A stretch of DNA of 17,020 bases from Christensenella sp. UBA1750 (GTDB taxonomy: Bacteria; Bacillota; Clostridia; Christensenellales; UBA1750), in the NCBI GenBank assembly GCA_002315655.1, contig DCHO01000061.1, positions 1-17,020 of the forward strand, read 5' to 3'. The position numbers and the translations under genes are program-made. A model generated the notes under the pieces. That model saw only the letters and a program-made list of their open reading frames with translations. It searched no databases and was not told the DNA's origin. The stretch's first letter is position 1. The number at the start of each line of letters is the position of its first letter. Positions 14,209-17,020 of this stretch are shown in pieces.

Positions 14209-15250
14209 GGGCGCCGCCTCCCTTCCACAGGTCGGTTAAGGCGTACTTTGTGATGCCGTTGCCGGTCACGGTGTTTGCGGCGGCAAGGGAATTTAAGATG
14301 GCTTCCTCCACGGCCTCGGCGCAGGCGCGGAAGGGAACGTCCATCATGGATTCGTTGAGAATAAACTGGGAAACAACGGCCTTTTCCTCGTTGTGGCGCA
14401 CGCGGTTGGCTGTGGAAAAGCCCACCACGACCTCGCCGCTGCCGTGCCCCAAGTAGGAGCCGACGCGGTTCAGCCCGACACAGGCTCTGCGCAGGATGCG
14501 TTTTAATTGCCTGTCGGAAACGGGCAGGTCGGTGCCGATGACCACGATGCAGGAGCCCTTGTCCACCTTTTCCTGATAAATGCCTTCTTCAATCTCCTGC
14601 CCTACCTTGCGCCCGTCGATCATCAGGTCGTGGAGCATCCCGTGGTTGGTCTGCACCAGCGTACCCAAGGTGTATTGCTTGCCGTCCAGCTCCATCACCC
14701 GGGAAGCGGAGCCGATGCCGCCTTTGAGAGAATGGCAGACGGTTCCCGCGCCGCCGCCGATGTTTCCCTGCTCAAAGTCCGCAGAGGCGGATTCGATGGC
14801 GGAAAAGACTTCCTTTTGCTTAATCACGCGCTCGGCAATGTCATTCAGCCCGCCGTCGTTGCATTCGCAGACCAAGGGATTGACCGAGCGGACGGAAATG
14901 CCCGCCTTTTTGCCTTCTTGCAGGGAATATTCCACCAAAGCGTCATGCACAAGACCGACGTTTAGCGTGTTTGTGATGGCAATGGGGGTTTCCAGCGTGC
15001 CCAGTTCGTCGATCTGCATCAGCCCCAGCGTTTTACCGAAGCCGTTGAGCGCGCAGGACGCGGCGACGCATTTGTTCAGAAAAATGTTATCCTGCACAGG
15101 CAGAATGACCGTGACCCCGGTTTTGTGGGTGTCGGTGTCCACGGTGCAGTGTCCGACGGTCACGCCGGGCACGTCGGTGATCGTGTTGCGAGAACCCGTG
15201 GGCATGGAGCCGATGACAACGCCCAGATCGCGGATGCGGGTGGAAGACAT
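14198..15250 (-). CDS. P1/S58-family aminopeptidase (DmpA-like, self-processing)
   Basis: A 350-residue Ntn-type peptidase. The N terminus RIRDLGVVIGSMPTGSRNTI with TDVPGVTVGH (25-34) is typical of the S58 family, as are GNIGGGAGT at 162-170 and KGGIGSASR at 176-184. The likely autoprocessing site is G232/S233, just before CIVVIGTDLP, giving alpha and beta subunits with S233 as N-terminal nucleophile. HGSGE at 269-273 would supply the second active-site serine. These assignments follow DmpA and the beta-aminopeptidases. The frame starts six codons earlier at 15268, but AGGGAGGG ends 7 nt before the ATG at 15250, so that start is chosen. No signal peptide is seen, so the enzyme is cytoplasmic. 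DmpA relatives release N-terminal D- or beta-amino acids; the substrate here is unknown. Confidence 0.9.
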   Translation of the reverse strand: MSSTRIRDLGVVIGSMPTGSRNTITDVPGVTVGHCTVDTDTHKTGVTVILPVQDNIFLNKCVAASCALNGFGKTLGLMQIDELGTLETPIAITNTLNVGLVHDALVEYSLQEGKKAGISVRSVNPLVCECNDGGLNDIAERVIKQKEVFSAIESASADFEQGNIGGGAGTVCHSLKGGIGSASRVMELDGKQYTLGTLVQTNHGMLHDLMIDGRKVGQEIEEGIYQEKVDKGSCIVVIGTDLPVSDRQLKRILRRACVGLNRVGSYLGHGSGEVVVGFSTANRVRHNEEKAVVSQFILNESMMDVPFRACAEAVEEAILNSLAAANTVTGNGITKYALTDLWKGGGAHEA

Positions 15251-15268
15251 AAAAAATCCCTCCCTCAT

Positions 15269-15295
15269 GTTTCAATGATACTTTCATTTTGAAAC
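15269..15295. promoter_or_regulatory. Imperfect inverted repeat at the peptidase promoter
   Basis: GTTTCAATGA (15269-15278) pairs with TCAT and TGAAAC (15284-15295) except for a two-base bulge, around a 5-nt centre. It covers the -10 element and start site of the promoter at 15286-15314. It could be an operator or a 5' mRNA hairpin. Confidence 0.45.
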
Positions 15296-15314
15296 CGGGA
15301 AGGGGATTTGTCAA
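15286..15314 (-). promoter_or_regulatory. Promoter candidate of the peptidase-SDR pair
   Basis: On the minus strand, a perfect TTGACA (15309-15314), a 17-bp spacer and CAAAAT (15286-15291, four of six bases). It lies immediately after the stop codon of the upstream gene and 36 nt before the peptidase start. Confidence 0.6.
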
Positions 15315-15321
15315 GACGCAG

Positions 15322-15918
15322 TTATTTATTTACCAGAAAAGCCGCCAAGCGGCAGGAGAAATCCAGAAACCGGGTGCGGGTTTCGGGGGTCATTTGGGCA
15401 AGAAGTGTGTTCAGCGTTTTCGGAAGCTGCGGATTGTCTGCGCAATCGGACTTTTCGTAGGGGTCGATACAGGGAAGACCTTCTTTTTTTAGCTGAATTA
15501 TGGTTTCTTCTACCAATTTGCGGTGGGAGCGCAGAATGGCGCGGTACTTGTTCTGCAAGCGTAGGGCAAGCCCCTTGTCGCCGCAGCTCAGTTCCTGCAC
15601 GCAGGCGCGGACGGACTGGCCTTTGCCCTGCGCGATGAGCACGGCGCGCAGGAGAGAGGACGCTTCCTCCTGCTCAAAGGGGACAAACGGCAGGGCGCGG
15701 ACGGTGGGAACATTCCCCGGAACCTGCCCGGACTTGACGGCGGAATAATAGAAATTGCGGATGGAATTGGACTTTCTGCCAGTGGCCTCCGCCACGCGGT
15801 CAAAGGCGAGGCGCAGGGGTTCGCCGGATGCGCTCGTCTTTTCCACCTCGCGCCAAAGGTGATTTCGTTCCTCGTCCTTCCAGCCGCTCCGGGATGCAAA
15901 TGCCATACTCTGACTCAT
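15322..15918 (-). CDS. Putative SANT/helix-turn-helix-like DNA-binding protein, function unknown
   Basis: A 198-residue soluble protein with no recognised named family. Residues 12-62 contain GWKDEERNHLW, then LAFDRVAEATGRKSNSIRNFYY. This is a three-helix pattern with spaced aromatic residues (W13, W22, F55, Y57, Y58), like the SANT/Myb-type domain of RsfA-like regulators in Bacillota. The rest is predicted helical and charged, with a basic stretch near 115-140 (QNKYRAILRSHRKLVEE) and a C-terminal helix. The frame reaches 15948, but AAGGAGG ends 7 nt before the ATG at 15918, fixing the start. It is divergent from the Rsm22 gene and lies upstream of the peptidase on the same strand. A regulatory role is an inference from the N-terminal domain only. 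Confidence 0.75.
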   Translation of the reverse strand: MSQSMAFASRSGWKDEERNHLWREVEKTSASGEPLRLAFDRVAEATGRKSNSIRNFYYSAVKSGQVPGNVPTVRALPFVPFEQEEASSLLRAVLIAQGKGQSVRACVQELSCGDKGLALRLQNKYRAILRSHRKLVEETIIQLKKEGLPCIDPYEKSDCADNPQLPKTLNTLLAQMTPETRTRFLDFSCRLAAFLVNK

Positions 15919-15951
15919 CAAAAAACCTCCTTGTTCGGGTAAAAACACCGT

Positions 15952-15982
15952 ATAATAGGAGTATGCGCACAGAAGGCATCAA
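15952..15982 (-). promoter_or_regulatory. Weak promoter candidate of the SANT/HTH-like gene
   Basis: On the minus strand, TATTAT (15952-15957) lies 34 nt before the start codon. The best -35 is TTGATG (15977-15982) with a long 19-bp spacer. The same bases give TATAAT on the plus strand (15951-15956), but that has no good -35. Confidence 0.35.
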
Positions 15983-16023
15983 TTATTCCATAAAATTGTC
16001 TTTCTATGGCGGCAAATATGGGC

Positions 16024-16029
16024 TATAAT
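16024..16029 (+). promoter_or_regulatory. -10 element candidate of the Rsm22-family gene
   Basis: A perfect TATAAT lies 31 nt before the start codon at 16060. The best-spaced -35 (TTTCTA at 16001-16006, 17-bp spacer) is poor, so only the -10 is well supported. Confidence 0.4.
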
Positions 16030-16059
16030 ACAGAAAAAGACCTTTGGAGGATGAATCTT

Positions 16060-17001
16060 ATGCAGTTGCCGTCGGTTTTGCAGATGCGGATCGAACAGCT
16101 ATTTATCAATATGAAGCCAAATGAGGTGCGTTCGGCTGCGGAAGTGCTGTCGCTGCGCTACCGCATGGGCGAAAAAGCCCCGGACGGAACGCGCCTTTTG
16201 ACCAGCGAACAGGAAATGCGGGCGTACTGCGCCTTTCGGATGCCCTCGACCTACGCCTGTGTGCACAGGGCACTGGAAATCACGGGGGTTACCGGGTTTC
16301 GGACGCTGACCGATGTGGGCAGCGGGACGGGCTGCGTGCTCTGGGCGGCGGAGGATTTTTCGGAGGGCTTGGAGCGGGCGGATTTGTTGGAGCGGGAAAG
16401 CGGAATGATCGCGCTGGCTAAGGAGCTTGCGCAGGAAAAGGATAACGTGCGCTGGACGCAGGGCGATATGCGGAAAATGGACATTCCGAAAAGCGAGCTT
16501 GTGACGGCTTCTTTCACCTTGGGAGAGCTTGCGCCGGAGGATGCGGAAAAGGTCGTGAAAAGGCTGTGGGAAGCCACGGAAAGAATGCTGCTCATCGTGG
16601 AGCCGGGCACCCCGGCGGGTTTTGCGCGGATTCGGAAATATATGGAATTGTTGAAGGATTTGGGCGGAAATGTGGCGGCACCGTGCCCGGAAACGGAGAA
16701 ATGCCCCATAACAGGGGAGGACTGGTGCCACTTTACCGTGCGCGTGGAGCGGAGCCGACTGCACAAGTATTTGAAGGACGGCGAGGCGCCCTATGAGGAT
16801 GAAAAGTTCTGCTTTGTGGCGGTGACGCGGGAGAAGGTCACCCCGGCGGGGATGCGGATTCGGAGAAGACCGCTGATCGAGAAGGGGTGCGTTACGCTGC
16901 CTGTTTGCTGCAAGGAAGGAATCAAAGAAATTAAGGTGACAAGGAAAAACGAGAGGTTCAAGACGGCGCGAAAAGCCGAAGTCGGAGATGTTTGGGAATA
17001 G
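16060..17001 (+). CDS. Rsm22-family small ribosomal subunit methyltransferase-like protein, putative Fe-S protein
   Basis: A 313-residue member of the Rsm22 family (bacterial relatives of mitochondrial Rsm22/METTL17, which assist small-subunit assembly). It has a Rossmann-type SAM-binding domain with motif I DVGSGTGCVLWA at 85-96 and LLIVEPGTPAGF at 177-188. Then comes the family block CPETEKCP, DWCHF, RVERSR and YEDEKF (209-250), and a C-terminal VGDVWE. Cysteines C209, C215 and C223 have spacings of 6 and 8, matching my memory of the METTL17 Fe4S4 ligands; C283 or C284 would be the fourth. An ATG at 16051 abuts the GGAGG and is too close, while the ATG at 16060 has 9-nt spacing, so 16060 is chosen. 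Whether it methylates rRNA or only aids assembly is not known from sequence. Confidence 0.9.
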   Translation: MQLPSVLQMRIEQLFINMKPNEVRSAAEVLSLRYRMGEKAPDGTRLLTSEQEMRAYCAFRMPSTYACVHRALEITGVTGFRTLTDVGSGTGCVLWAAEDFSEGLERADLLERESGMIALAKELAQEKDNVRWTQGDMRKMDIPKSELVTASFTLGELAPEDAEKVVKRLWEATERMLLIVEPGTPAGFARIRKYMELLKDLGGNVAAPCPETEKCPITGEDWCHFTVRVERSRLHKYLKDGEAPYEDEKFCFVAVTREKVTPAGMRIRRRPLIEKGCVTLPVCCKEGIKEIKVTRKNERFKTARKAEVGDVWE

Positions 17002-17020
17002 GTACGGGCGCTAACCAGAG

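Noticed and set aside
15951..15956. Plus-strand TATAAT as a promoter for the Rsm22-family gene
   Set aside because: No -35 with acceptable spacing was found; the TATAAT at 16024 is closer to the gene, and the same bases fit a minus-strand -10.

Overview
The window reads as a chromosomal segment of a Gram-positive anaerobe of the Bacillota, most likely a gut Clostridia/Oscillospirales relative. The grounds are strong AGGAGG-type ribosome binding sites, high GC in most genes, a YtrA-type GntR/ABC operon, an SDR resembling the Bacillota EF-P 5-aminopentanone reductase, and a bacterial Rsm22-type methyltransferase. No rRNA, tRNA, CRISPR array, transposase or integrase was seen. The species call is an inference.

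Layout from left to right. Bases 1-177 are non-coding and hold two copies of a 15-bp direct repeat and a GC-rich inverted repeat. Bases 178-4326 (minus) hold sbcD followed by sbcC, the Mre11/Rad50-type nuclease pair. Bases 4393-6990 (minus) hold a cytoplasmic family 2 glycoside hydrolase, separated from sbcD by a strong intrinsic terminator. Bases 6991-7329 are a dense regulatory region. Bases 7330-7923 (plus) encode an AT-rich PemK/MazF-like protein. Bases 8001-11409 (minus) are an overlapping three-gene operon: GntR regulator, ABC ATPase and a large ABC-2-type permease. It has a clear promoter and palindromic operator. Bases 11630-13414 (plus) encode a half-size ABC exporter. A long hairpin terminator separates it from the convergent pair at 13471-15250 (minus), an S58/DmpA-like aminopeptidase and an SDR reductase with overlapping reading frames. 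Bases 15322-15918 (minus) encode a putative SANT/HTH-like DNA-binding protein. Bases 16060-17001 (plus) encode an Rsm22-family methyltransferase with a likely Fe-S cysteine set.

The most unusual part is 7090-7973. Two plus-strand promoters precede a 25-bp near-perfect palindrome, two tandem small hairpins with identical GAAGA loops, a third hairpin and a textbook intrinsic terminator. A solitary MazF-like gene follows at once and ends in its own terminator. All three differences between the tandem hairpins preserve base pairing, one of them by a double compensatory change. Promoter, repeated structured RNA, terminator, then a MazF-fold toxin gene is the layout of type III toxin-antitoxin loci. 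The sequence does not match any type III family I can recall, so this is a candidate new RNA-regulated toxin system. An attenuator leader is the main alternative.

The remaining genes look like ordinary chromosomal functions: DNA end processing, sugar hydrolysis, envelope or drug transport, and translation-related modification. Each is regulated locally by promoters and terminators that can be read in the sequence.
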